Positions 24,578 to 36,367 of a stretch of DNA of 64,000 nt are shown one piece after another; positions within the stretch are counted from its first letter, which is position 1, and every line of letters begins with the position of its first letter. The DNA comes from Reticulascus tulasneorum (Eukaryota > Ascomycota > Sordariomycetes > Glomerellales > Reticulascaceae). Below the pieces are notes generated by a model. It had not been told where the DNA came from, did no database searches, and worked only from the letters and a program-made list of their open reading frames with translations. Position numbers and translations under genes: made by a program. The DNA lies in assembly GCA_001557505.1 (NCBI GenBank), contig LSAX01000006.1:2418001-2482000 (forward strand), in the 5' to 3' direction.

Positions 24578-24999
24578 GTTATCCAATCACCAAGCAAATG
24601 ATATCGGTTCAAGTCAAACTCAGTAGGGTTATCAGATTGGAAAATAAGCTTGTTTCCCACATGCTCCGTCTCCAGCAAATGGATGTGTGATCAGATGTCA
24701 GAGCTGGGTCCGCATTGAGTCTGGAGGCGGGAGAAAATATCGCCGGCTCCCTACGCGGCATGCGGGGTTGACAGTTCTGGGGTTAATCCCTAACCACAAT
24801 TCCGCGGTTACCCTCGCATGGGAAGTAGGCTTGTCGGGCTTATGGCAGCATCCGGTCACGGCCTAAGAAAACGTGTGGAGCAGAGTCCGTCAGCGGACCT
24901 TTAACGCTAGATATTGGCTCCGTGCAATATCAGCAAGCCTCTGATGCTGCAGTATCCATTCAATACGGTGAATGATTGACAAGCTACCCCTCTGATATC
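24578..24999. promoter_or_regulatory. Divergent promoter with a cluster of CreA-like sites
   Basis: This 422-bp spacer lies between the ATGs of the flavocytochrome b2 and beta-mannosidase genes. It contains four matches to the carbon catabolite repressor consensus SYGGRG: CTCCAG (24670-24675, reverse), CTGGAG (24721-24726), GCGGGG (24762-24767) and CTGGGG (24777-24782), all within 113 bp. One to two matches would be expected by chance in this length. Both flanking genes use carbon sources that glucose would repress. The role is inferred. Confidence 0.4.
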
Positions 25000-27713
25000 A
25001 TGAAGCCTCTACACTACAATCTCAGCCACGGTTGGGCCTTTAAGCAAAGAAATGACGAGTCAGACAACGCTTGGCTCCCGGTGAAGACTATACCCAGCCA
25101 GATCCATATCGATCTCCTCGCTCACAACAAGTAATTGTCTCTCAAGGCTCTTTGCATCACAACTGACGTCTCCTCCAGAATCCCAGATCCGTTCATTGAC
25201 CTCAACGAACTAGCGGTGCAATGGGTCGGCGAGCAAGACTGGGTGTACAAAACTCACTTCACTGGCCCCGCAGAGCCTGCTAATGACGGCTTAGTGATGA
25301 ATCTTGTCTTTGAAGGACTTGACACATTTGCAACTGTGTTTCTCAATGGTAAGAAAATCTTGGTGTCTGAGAACATGTTCCTGTCTCATCGAATCAACGT
25401 GAATGGAACTGTGAGATGGGGCAGCGAGAACATACTTGAGATTATTTTTGAATCTGCGTTGCTCCGTGGACAGGATCTCGTGAAGAAACACAGCCACGAG
25501 CACAGATTCATCGCTCGCCAGACTGAGGATAGCAGGATTCCTGTACGCAAGGCCCAGTATAATTGGGGATGGGACTGGGGCCCGATCCTGATAACCGCGG
25601 GGCCATGGCGACCGGTCTATCTGGAGCAGTATCTGGCGCGAGTAATTGACTACTGGGTTCAGAGCGAGATCGGTCATGATTTGATTACGTGTTCTGGCCA
25701 AATATTCGCAAAAGTAGAAGGTCAGATATCCGTCTTGGACACAGTGGTCTTGTCTTTATCCCTGAATGGGAAGACAGTCTTCGAGAAGGAGTGCAAAATT
25801 GGTTCAGATGGTCAAGCAAGCACGAGATTCAATCTACCCGATCCTCAGCTGTGGTACCCATTCGGGTATGGGCAGCAAACACGCTACGAGCTCAAAGCAT
25901 CTCTCATTCACTCTGGTGAAGTGCTTGAATCACCTTCGAAACTGGTTGGTTTTCGCCGATGCGCACTGATTCAAGAAGAGGATGCGTGGGGTAAATCTTT
26001 CTTCCTTCGCATCAACAATATCGATATCTTCGCTGGAGGATCTTGCTGGATTCCTGCAGATAGCTATCTAGCGCAAATGACGCCGCAACGATATCGCGAC
26101 TGGATGCAGTTGCTGGTTGAAGGGAATCAACTGATGGTCCGCGTGTGGGGAGGTGGTATCTACGAGGATGATTCGTTCTTTGATGCATGTGATGAACTAG
26201 GGATACTCGTCTGGCATGATTTCATGTTTTCATGCGGTAGCTACCCAACGTATGCCTCCTTTCTTGACCTGGTTGTGCAAGAAGCAAGACAGAATTTGCG
26301 GCGGATGAGATGGCATCCAAGTGTTGTGATCTGGGCGGGTAGCAATGAAGATTATCAGGTCCAAGAAAGGTATAAGCTGGACTACGATTACGAGGATAAA
26401 GATCCACAATCGTGGCTGAAGTCGAGCTTCCCGGCTAGATACCTATATGAGCATTTGCTGCCAAAGCTTGTAGAAGAGGAGGATCCTGGTGCACTCTACC
26501 ATCCGACCAGCCCGTGGGGGGATGGCAAGATTACTTCAGATCCAACAGTGGGCGACATGCACCAATGGAACAGTAAGTCTTGACTCCGGGTCCACTATAT
26601 CCTACATAAGCTAACATTCCAGTCTGGCACGGTCAAATGAACAAGTATCAAGACGCACCACTCCTCACTGGCCGCTTCATTAGCGAATTTGGCATGGAAA
26701 GCTACCCGCATTTGCAGACGATCCGCAGCATGATCACGAGCCCAGACCAGCGATACCCCGGGTCAATAAGCATGGATCACCACAACAAAGCCTATGATCA
26801 CGAACGCCGCATGATGAGTTACGTAGTTGAGAACTTCCGAGTCAAGTACGATCTACCATCTTACACTCATCTGACACAAGTAGTCCAATCCGAGGCTATG
26901 AGCTTTGTCTATAAAGCTTGGCGCCGTGATTGGGGGCAATCAGGGGCTCGCAAATGCGGTGGCGCGCTGGTATGGCAACTAAATGACTGCTGGCCGACAG
27001 TATCCTGGGCTGTGGTTGATTACTACCTTGTTAAGAAACCCGCGTTTTACGCTATTGCGAGAGCCTTGAAGCCTTTGGCATTAGGCCTTTTCAGAAAGGT
27101 TCATGAGTGGACAAAGTGTCACGCAGATCCAACATTGGATGTAAGGAACAACGAATTCGATGTCTGGATTGCGAGCAATCGACTCCAGCCCATAGAAGCC
27201 GAGGTCGCTATACGCTTCATTTCGATACGATCCGGCAAAGACATCCTGAAATCAATCACGAAAAGAATAACTATCACTCCGAATGCAACGACAAACGTGC
27301 TAGAGCATCAACCAGTTGCACCTATCAGCTCTCAAGTTGAAGACAGAACACGGCCCTTCGACCTGGAGCAATACGACCCATTCGTCATCTATGCTACGCT
27401 CACCGTTGGAAACGAGGTAGTGGCAACAGACACCGCTTGGCCCCAGCCGTTGAAGTATCTCGAATTTTCTAATCGCAATGTTCGGTTTAAGACAAATGTT
27501 GCAAGAAACAGCGTTGTTGTGTCTGCGACGCTGCCGGTGAAAGGGTTTGTGTTCGAGGAAACACGGGGTGTGAGACTGAGTGACAATGGATTCGATCTCA
27601 TGCCGGGAGAAGACAAGAATGTTAGCGTGACAGGCACAGATGTCGAGGAGCTGCATTATACGTATATCGGTGCATCAGGAGCTTCATTGAGCATCACGAA
27701 TGCGGTACATTGA
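25000..27713 (+). CDS. mndB: Beta-mannosidase, GH2 family, intracellular B-type
   Basis: Exons 25000-25130, 25179-26572 and 26623-27713 encode 871 residues. The first exon (MKPLHYNLSHGWAFKQ) joins through a 48-bp intron to IPDPFIDLNELAVQWVGEQD, the standard N-terminus of fungal GH2 mannosidases. There is no signal peptide, which separates it from the secreted A type. The sugar-binding jelly-roll covers roughly 1-200 and includes NWGWDWGP. The catalytic barrel carries the acid/base Glu434 (AGSNED) and the nucleophile Glu530 (FISEFGMES), plus VWGGGIYEDD and GALVWQLNDCWP. The enzyme should release mannose from beta-1,4-manno-oligosaccharides and from N-glycan cores taken into the cell. Length and motifs match the family throughout; I see no defects. 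Confidence 0.94.
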
Positions 27714-28001
27714 CATTTGCAAGATTGCACCTGCAACAACCACCATCGATCAGACATCCTGCAGGGTTAGATCTGTCGAAACTCTTTGACTTTAGTTGGG
27801 AAAACTGGTATTGTAAGTCGCGCATAGTAACATTCCATTCTATCGTAGCTACAGCGTATGATACAAACATAGCAAAGCCTTCCTCGAAAGCCTGCAAGTT
27901 ACCATTTGAGCACCTGTTAAACGGAAGAGATTCCCATCAGATTGCCCTCATGACGACCAAACACGCGTAACTCCAAAGGTATATGTCCCGAAAGCCGTTG
28001 C

Positions 28002-31000
28002 TCATGCCCGGCCATGGTTCTCCATACTCCAAAGTTCACCAAATCTACTCCCTTCCCTAGCTACCAGATCACTGGGGCTTCCGCTCTCTACGACTTGACC
28101 TTTATCCATAACCACCACTCGATCGAAGAAGTCTACCACCATATCCAATCGGTGGCTCACCATAACAATGGTGTAATTTTCAAACTCCACTTTGATGATC
28201 TCCTGCATTATCCGATCTGTATCCTGATCGACGCTACTGCTGACCTCATCCAGCAACAGAATTCCTCCGTTGCGTTTCTCGCCAGCGACGGGGAACTTTA
28301 TGTCCTTAATTCTGCGTCGAAGAATAGCCCGTCCGAGACTGAAAAGCTGTTTCTGCCCGGCACTGAGGCTGTCCTCGCTCATACCCTCGTGCAGACCGCC
28401 GCGTTCAGTGACGAAGGTGGAGAGCCGCACTACTTGGAGGACGGCGAGGCAGTCTTCATAAGATGCAGCGTTGAATGGATCCAAATTAGACTTGATGCTG
28501 CTGCCATCCGGGAGGAACACGGCATCTTGGGGAACAGCTATAATACGCCTGCGGAGTGCTGACCGATCTAGGCGGTGGAAAGGCAGGCCGTCAATTTCCA
28601 TGTTTGTGGAGCACGAGGCTAATGGGTCGAGGAGACGTAGCAGTAGAAGCATCAAGGAAGATTTGCCGCTAGCTAAACGTTAGCAAAAGAAAAACTTATA
28701 TACGACTCTCATAACCCACCTGCCAGTTCTGCCACAGATAGCGACCTTTTGTCCGGGCTGAATAGAAAGCGTAACGTCCCTAAGAGCAAGATTCGGGCTC
28801 TGAGGTCGGCTGCTGGTATTGTCAGATGTAGGCTTCTCGACGCTGCTGCAGTTTCAACACGTTAGCCGCAGTCAACCACCAGCGTATAGCAGCAAATTTG
28901 ACGGAACTCACCCGTATGAAGCAGAAACGCCTTTGATGTCAATTTGACCCCTTTGTGGCCACTCCTCTGGTGGTTGAATATCCTCCGTCGACAAGCTCTC
29001 CGAAATGATGGTTTCACTAAACGTCTTCAATCGAGCAACAGCTCCGATGGATGTTTCAAGCATGGTATAGAATTGGATGAGGACTGTAAGGACTTCACCC
29101 CATCCCATAAGTGTGACGAGCGACGCGCCGGTGAAACCCGAGTTCGCCCTCATCTGAGTAGCAAGGGTCACCAGGACAATGGCAACAAAGGCAACGACAA
29201 GTTGCATCGTCATGGTAAGCCACTGCTGTATCATCGCAAGAAGGTACGCTGGCCGTTGCGAGGTGTCAAGAAGGTGCTGATTGTGTTCAATGTCCTTTTC
29301 TGCCCATCCAAAAGCACGAATCGTGGCGACGCCTTTGATGGTATCAAGGAAGTGAGTGCTAAATAATGCTGTTAGTTTACTAGTCCCTCTATCCTCTAAC
29401 ACGGAGCGACCTACTAAAGCGGACTTTTGGCTTCAAGATCGAGCAGCCTCATTTGCCTCGAAGTTCGCAGATAAAATTTCTGAACAATAAACATGATGGC
29501 AATCAAAACTGGGTAGCTGGCCGCCATATACGGAGAAGCAACTGCGATCACGGCTGCCATGCCGATGGCCTCAAAACCAGTGAGCCCGAGATTCAACAAT
29601 GACATGGGCAGCTCGCCGTCAATCAACGTCATATCTTGAGAGAAAAGGTTCGTCACTACGCCCGAGTCGGTGGTCGTGAAGAAACTCAGTGGCGCGCTGA
29701 TTACAGTGTTGAGAGCTCGCTGGTGCAACCGAGACCCCGACGTCGTGGTCATGAAGATCATGACTGTAACCGCACTTACTAGGAGAGTCAAAAGCTGACT
29801 GACTCTGAAAACACTGTAGATGCCGACATAGAACGACTTTGACATATCAAGCGAATCTGCAGCCCAGTACTTCATCCAGACAGTCGCTGCATTCTGAGTC
29901 ACCGCCCAGACAACTCCAAGACTCAAGAAGCCATAGAGGCACAGCTTGCTGACAGTGCTGAAGTAATAGCTGTAGACTTTGAAATCGCCGAGTTGCCTTG
30001 AGCGGTCATCGACAAAAGCAAGGGTCGCTTTGATCTTTGGAGTCTTTGTGGCATCAGATGGCTCAGCGGCTTTTGATACTCCCATCTCAACTTCGGAATC
30101 CGAGTCTGAAGCAGTGACGCCCAAACTGTGCACGTATTTCTGGTCTTTCATGAGGTCCTCAAAAGTTCCCTCCTCGGCCAAAGTGCCATCAGTTCCGAGA
30201 GCTATAATGTGGTCTGCGAGAGGCAAATATCGAACGGAGTGTGTGCAGAGAACAGCGGTCATCTTGCGTCGGGAGATAATCCCACCAGGTCCAAAAACAC
30301 GTCTGAAAACCTCTCCACCAGTATCGTTGTCCAGACCACTAAGAACGTCGTCAAACACAAGTAGATCCGACTCGAGGTAGAGTGCCCTTGCAAGGGCAAC
30401 ACGCTGCTTCTGACCACCACTCAACATGATGCCATTCGTGCCAATCTTAGTATCATGTCCTTGGGGGAGGAGCGTGATATCCGTTGAAAGCATGGTAGCT
30501 TCAATAATCTCGTCGTATTTGTTTTGGTTGAATCGAGAGTATCCCACAATGTTGTCCTTGAGCGATCCATTCGAGAGAAACGGAGTTTGCTCACAGTATC
30601 CAATAGCCGAGAAGCTCGACGACATTATTACTTGGCCGCTGGAAACTGGCACCTCACCAAGTAGTACCTTGCAAAAGGTAGATTTTCCAGACGCCACTGG
30701 TCCGACAATCAATGTTAGTTGAGCCAAAGGGATTGTCACGTTAAGACTTTTGAGGACCATCTTGTCTTGCGTCCATCCGAAGCTACCGTCTACGATTGAG
30801 ACTGCTGGCTGTCGCTCTTGCGATTTGGAGCCAGACACTTCCTCATCAGCAGGATACTTTTCATTGAATACCACCTTTTGGGTTAAATCTTCGGAGCGTT
30901 GGACATCGCGGAATGGCAAGTCTTTAGAAGGCGAAGATCTGGATTGTCTAAAATCGACGCGAGGCCCAGCTTCGATGTATGTTTGGATTCTTCCCAAGCA

Positions 31001-32714
31001 TGTGAAAGCAGCAATCAAGTTGGGGACTGCTTGGAAAAGTTGGCTGAGGGGCCCAGTAAGAAGAATCAGGTATGAGAATGAGGTGAAAATGGTCGAGGTA
31101 TCTAGCTCCCGGGACGTGACCGCGTAGGTTATGACTGGCGAGAGAATCCATGGTGCAAACCCAACAGTAGCAACGATGATAAGCAGCCATCGAAATCGGC
31201 CGCCAGTCGCTAGCTCGGTGTCTCGCAGCTGCTGGATGAACTGTGCGACTGGCGCCGTGATACCTGATATTCTCAGATTCTTCATATTCGAGATAACGTT
31301 AGCCGTAAGGCCCACTCGCTTTTGTATCTGGGACATCCACTGAGTCTGCCTCTTGCCTGTTTCTGCTGCTACCCAACTTGTGATTGCAGCGCAGACAATG
31401 ATGATCCCGATAGGTGCAGCGAAAGCCGCTCCGAGTTTGCGCTCAAGAAGCCAGCAACCGAGTGCCACTTCGATGGTGTTTGCCCAGACCTCGTGCAAAT
31501 TGGTAAACCCCCTGATTATCCGCTCAATGTCTGTGCTCATCAGAGTCACCGCGGCGGCATCACCAGTTTCTGAGAGTTTGGATTCTGTGGTCTTCTTATA
31601 AATCACCGCAGACAGGCAGCCACGGGCCATGTATAACGTTCTTTGGTGAAAGTAATGGTAAAGGGCCCCGGAGATAGCGATGCCCGTGTATATTAGACCG
31701 GCAGCGCCGATGAGACCATAACCTGTGTTTTTGGTGGCATCGTCTTCGGGCAGCTGCAGGTAGTCAAGTAGTGTATTGATAAAGAATGGCTGGCAAAAGC
31801 TGAACCCGATCAAAGCCACCCTGGGAGCGACTGCGAGAAGGAGGGGAACTGCTAGAGCCTTTGCTAGTTTGGTTGCCAACCCAAGCCTCTGGCCTGGATT
31901 GGGCGACTGTTCGAGCTTCTTGACTAGCTTCTGTTGCATCGTTTCGGAAAGCATGGCGTGATCGAGAGCATACAGGTCGTCGATGGTCAAGACATTTCGA
32001 TATCCTTGGAGGAACAATCGGTTCAGCCAGAAATAGACTCCAAGACTAAAGACCCCACTAGTCTCCTCGGGGCTGTGCTCTTCGATGTTCCATCGTAACC
32101 ACCTGGTCTTCTTTTGCGCTTCAAGGAAAAGTACAACCACCCTCACTCCAACAGAGGCGGTAAACAGACGGGCAAATATTGTTGTGGGAAAGTTATTGGC
32201 GACCAGCCAGGACGTCCGTACCTGAACAATGTCGAAAAGTAGTTGAAGAAGGATATATGAGGTGAGTAGCATAGATGGTCTAGGCGCGCGCGCATGCTCG
32301 TAGAATGATAAGGCGACCATGGATAGAGCGGCGACGAACGCGAGTGCGGTGGCCGCAATGGAGAGGCCGTCGACACCGACACCATCGACGCCATCGAACG
32401 TTGTGAGGAGAATTAGTAATGAGAACTGAAGCGTGGCATAAATGGTGAGGATTGACTAGGGGCTGGTCAGCGTGAAATTGGTTCTCGAGGACATTCCTCC
32501 ATACCAGTTTTGCAAACTGCAACGTCACAGCTCCGACAATTCGAGGTTTTTGCAGCAGGTATGCGATCCTGGGCAGTGATAACGCGAAGAACACGGATGC
32601 TGGTATTATGGCTAAGAAAATTCGCTCAAATGTGACAGTAAAATCAAAGTTGCCTCGACATCCTTGGACGCTTGGTCCAAAGGAGTCGTCGTTGAGACAT
32701 GACGACGAGCTCAT
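28002..32714 (-). CDS. ABCC (MRP-type) full ABC transporter
   Basis: Five exons (32505-32714, 29415-32455, 28912-29358, 28720-28845, 28002-28668) encode 1496 residues. An N-terminal TMD0 bundle precedes the core TMD1-NBD1-TMD2-NBD2, the long ABCC layout. NBD1: Walker A near 655-662 (GPVASGKS), signature LSGGQKQRVALARAL, Walker B LLVFDDVLSG, where Asp replaces the catalytic Glu as in other MRPs. NBD2: Walker A at 1271-1278 (GRTGSGKS), signature LSAGQKQLFSLGRAI, Walker B ILLLDEVSSSVD with the Glu. The intron at 28669-28719 falls inside the Ser codon of this second Walker A. It should be an ATP-driven exporter in the plasma or vacuolar membrane for conjugates, drugs or metabolites; substrate unknown. 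It converges with the mannosidase gene across 288 bp. Confidence 0.94.
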
Positions 32715-34572
32715 CGTGAATCAAACTCCTGCTTGCCGCCGGTGTCGAGAACTGCCGTTGATGCAATGGACTCGGGGGCAGCCGAACTGCAAATGGGGGA
32801 GAATGGTAGACTGGCCTAGTGATACTATTCAAAGGAATTGACCATCTGTTGAATCGGCGGTAAACTAGTCTTTAACACGAACACTGCACATGTACTCTGA
32901 CGGCGGAATGCTGGAGGTCGGGAAGTAAAGTGCAGGTTGAGTCACTGGGATAAGCATACGCAACCATAGACGCACGCCAGACAAAAGTCCCACCCCATCT
33001 AAGCAATAGCTGCATGCGCTAAAATATACCTTATCGAAGGATTGGGGTTGGGCTTTGGGGCTCAAATTCAACGTCCGGGTTTGACTAAACGTAAACCATG
33101 AACCCCGCGCAAGTGCATGGGTGACACGCTGACGCGTGGTAGGATGACGAAGATGCACACTCTTTTGGTTCGAAATTGCAAAAGATCTGCGAATCGCAAT
33201 CCAAAGGTATCGGCCGGGGAGGCAAAAGATCGAGCAGAAGCTGAGGCGGGATAGACCCTCCGAATGCAAAGCTCAAGAAATACGATGATTTAGAGTGTTT
33301 TTCGCGTTTGAACAATGCGAAGAAAGGGCCTGTAATGTTTTGGTGACAGTCCTTAAACCCGATTTTCGCGTTCCCCGAAGGATCTGTGATTGAGCGCCAA
33401 GACAAATGAGGAAGGTGTTTGGAAGCGTGCCTTGTAAGCGTCGGCGCCAATATTCCCAACTGTGTACGAATAAAACTACATAGTACCAAACACCGGCAGT
33501 CATGGGAAAGGGGAGATATCTGCAGCGAGGCGTCAGAGTACCGAGGAGAGCCTCGTTCCGATCATCATCCATATCGGCGGCTCAAGCCCAGGGCGGTCCA
33601 AGGTGTCTCCCATTTGTCATTCTCCATCCATATCACACCATTCCGGGAGGATGCAATGAACTCGGACTGGCGCATCCTGGCCAGAACGGATGTGCAAGTC
33701 GACGGCAACGTCGAAACCCTTCTGCTTGAAAATTCGCAGGCAACGCGTCGCTGATGATCTGAAATCCTCTAGGTCGCGACTTCCGTATGGGAATGAATGA
33801 TTTAGATGTGAAAAAGTGGGTTCCTCCTGGCGGTGAGATTCGACAGGTTGACTGTGGTGACGACCAATGGCCGAATATTGTGGTGGTTTCCAATTCCACA
33901 ACGTATGCCCCGGCTCGCAGTGACGACTAGGTGTCCACCTCCGTGGGATTATGCTACTGCCTGCTCGTCATCTAGAAAGTGAAGAGGAAAATTCGAAGGA
34001 GATGGTAAACGAGTAAGTTATAAAAGGCTCGGAGCATCGTGAACAGCATTCCGGAGATGGCCGGTAATTCAGTGTATCCCACCATCGTACCATCACACTA
34101 CAGTCGAAAAAAATGTATTCGTCGGCAGTCCCAGGCGCCACCCGGTGGCTTTTGTCCACGGCGAACCCCCCAAGATCCAGAACGCCACAGCCCAGATGCC
34201 ACTGTAATAAGCCACCTCTGTCAGCAGGCCCATCCGCTAGCGGAGCAGGAGCTCAGCGCCAAGCAAATACCGCACCACAATGCACCTGCGGGAGTGGTCA
34301 GATCTTGACCGACTCCCAACCGAGGCCTGAAGAACAGCTTCGTCGGTAAAGTGGACTGATGTTGAGACACGCTCTTCATCGGTGTGACGGGTTAATACAA
34401 ATACCCATGATCTGAAGGAGTGGACTTCGAGTGACAAGAACAAATCACCACACAAACAATCAAAAACTGCCCCCCGTTTCAAAGAAGGGGTAATCCGGCA
34501 GTCAAATATCATAAACGAAACCCGATCGAAATCCGACACCCGAGCAGAGGGTTGGAAGAACCGCAATCAAAG
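32715..34572. other. Divergent intergenic region, ABC transporter and TANGO2 genes
   Basis: About 1.86 kb with only short or TTG-initiated frames, for example on the minus strand at 33085-33489 and 33617-33901, none with family signal. No RNA gene, repeat or array seen. Presumably two promoters. Confidence 0.45.
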
Positions 34573-35622
34573 ATGTGCATCGTCCTCTTAACTACCGCTC
34601 ACCCAGAGTATGCCCTCATAATCATCGATAACCGGGATGAGTTCATTCTCCGGCCCACTAGCCGGCCACACTGGTGGACTCATGCAAGCGGGGCATCAGT
34701 GCTCTCGTCTCGCGATCTGCAGCGAGCTGAAAAGGGGACTTGGCTCGGCATCACTAAGGACGGCGTCTTCGCGATCTTGACCAACTTCCGCGAGACGTCG
34801 CCGGATGATGCGTCCCATCCCATTCACACAAGCCGCAGCCGGGGCGGAATGGTGACAGCCTGGCTGGGCAGCGGTGTTAAGCAATCAGCCGCGGACTCGG
34901 TACACCACTTGGTCAATGAAATTGGCGTGAAGGGTGTGGGCGGGTTCTCGATGGTCTCAGGAAAGCTCAGAAGAAGAAAGGATGCGAGTTCGGAAAAGTG
35001 GGAAAACAGCATTGAGCCTGTGGCTGTCATCTCAAATCGCTGTGACCACGTCAATGATGTGCCGTGGATTGGAGAGAAGAGGGGCGAGGTATACGGTCTT
35101 AGCAATACCTCTTTCGCGAACCCAAAGTCTTGGCCAAAGGTTGAGAATGGCAAGCACCTGCTCAAGGAGGCAATCGAAGATGCGGTGGCCAAGGGTCTTT
35201 CAGAAGAGGAGCTAGCCAGCCAACTCTTCTCCATCCTCGACACCGACACCCTCCCAAAGCACCCAGACATGAGTCTCAGCGATTACGTCGCCGAGCTGAA
35301 GCATTCCATCTTTGTACCGGCGCTCGGCGACGAGGCGCACCGCAAGGCCATGCAAGAAGCAAGCTCCAAAGGACATGTAGAGTGGGCGGCGGAAACCCAG
35401 AAAGCCGAAGATGACCTGAAGATCGAGGAACGACCCGATGCGAACGGCGTGGGCTTCGAGACTGGAATGTATGGAACGCAGCGGCAGACGGTGATTCTAG
35501 TTGATTGGGATGGGAACGTGTCATATCGGGAGAGGGCATTGTGGGATAAGAATGGAAATGCCATAGAGAAGGCGCAGGGAGATGTTGTGTTCAAGTTTAA
35601 GATTGAAGGATGGGGCGACTGA
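34573..35622 (+). CDS. TANGO2/NRDE-family protein
   Basis: A single exon encodes 349 residues. The start is the ATG at 34573, giving MCIVLLTTAHPEYALIIIDN; upstream in-frame sequence only offers TTG. The N-terminus contains the DNRDEF motif that names the NRDE (DUF833) family and a following PTSRPHWW. Further conserved parts are GTWLGITKDGVFAILTNFRE, the SRG turn, YGLSNTSF and the C-terminal TGMYGTQRQTVILVDWDGNVSYRER. Cys2 may become the N-terminal residue after Met removal, as in related Ntn-type folds, but that is inference. TANGO2 homologues are linked to secretory organisation and mitochondrial lipid or heme handling; the exact reaction is not established. Full length, no defects. Confidence 0.92.
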   Translation: MCIVLLTTAHPEYALIIIDNRDEFILRPTSRPHWWTHASGASVLSSRDLQRAEKGTWLGITKDGVFAILTNFRETSPDDASHPIHTSRSRGGMVTAWLGSGVKQSAADSVHHLVNEIGVKGVGGFSMVSGKLRRRKDASSEKWENSIEPVAVISNRCDHVNDVPWIGEKRGEVYGLSNTSFANPKSWPKVENGKHLLKEAIEDAVAKGLSEEELASQLFSILDTDTLPKHPDMSLSDYVAELKHSIFVPALGDEAHRKAMQEASSKGHVEWAAETQKAEDDLKIEERPDANGVGFETGMYGTQRQTVILVDWDGNVSYRERALWDKNGNAIEKAQGDVVFKFKIEGWGD

Positions 35623-36367
35623 AGCTTTGCAGCTTATTGCAGTTCAAAACATAAATCAACGAAGTAAGAAGACCTGAGTTTCAATTGTTCCGGAGGAGTG
35701 ACATGTTCTGAGTTTGGACAATGGTGGGAAGGCTGCATTGGGAAGGCACCGGATGCGGAAGTTTCACGACGACTCTTTCCAACCACAGCAGCGCAACACC
35801 ACGACAAAATCATAAATCGTTTTTCAAGGCTGGAAAACACCTGCACCTTGAAGCTTAAGATCAAAACTCTTGCAGTCTATCTTAGTGACATGGCGTCCAT
35901 CCGAACGTTTGGCATTTGAGTATGCGCCTCACTGATCACGAACTGCAGAATCTCGTGGCGTAATCCTCACCACACACGCCATCGAAGAGTCCAAATCCAC
36001 ACCTTACGACCATCAAATTGCTACGCAGCTCATTCAAAGCAGACGATGAGCAGCAGTGACGAGGTTTCATTTCTCGAATTTGCTCGCACCAACGTCCACC
36101 TCCTCCGTATCTCGATTTACCTCCTCGTCCGGGTCTGTGCCGCAACCTCGTCTCTTGTCGCGAGCTCTCTCCGGGTGTTTTCAACCAGCCTCGATCCTAA
36201 AGACCTCACCCCCCTCTCGTTTCTCTCCACAGAACGCTCTCTAAGCTCGTCAGTCTTTTAACGGTGTTGTTGCTTCTTGGTATCGTCTGGCTCGCTCTTG
36301 TGTTTGTGGAAACGCTCAGCAGCATTCACCATCGCATGTTCACAGCAGCGGTTCAAATCATCCAAGC
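35623..36367. other. Intergenic / 5' leader with a short upstream frame
   Basis: It contains a 71-codon ATG frame at 36046-36261 with hydrophobic and Ser-rich stretches (SIYLLVRVCAATSSLVASSL). It could be an upstream ORF in the leader of the following gene, a small separate protein, or chance. No conserved family is recognised. The rest has no coding signal. Confidence 0.4.

Noticed and set aside
33085..33489. 134-codon minus-strand frame in the ABC/TANGO2 divergent spacer
   Set aside because: No domain, random-looking composition with no conserved blocks, and no splice partner.
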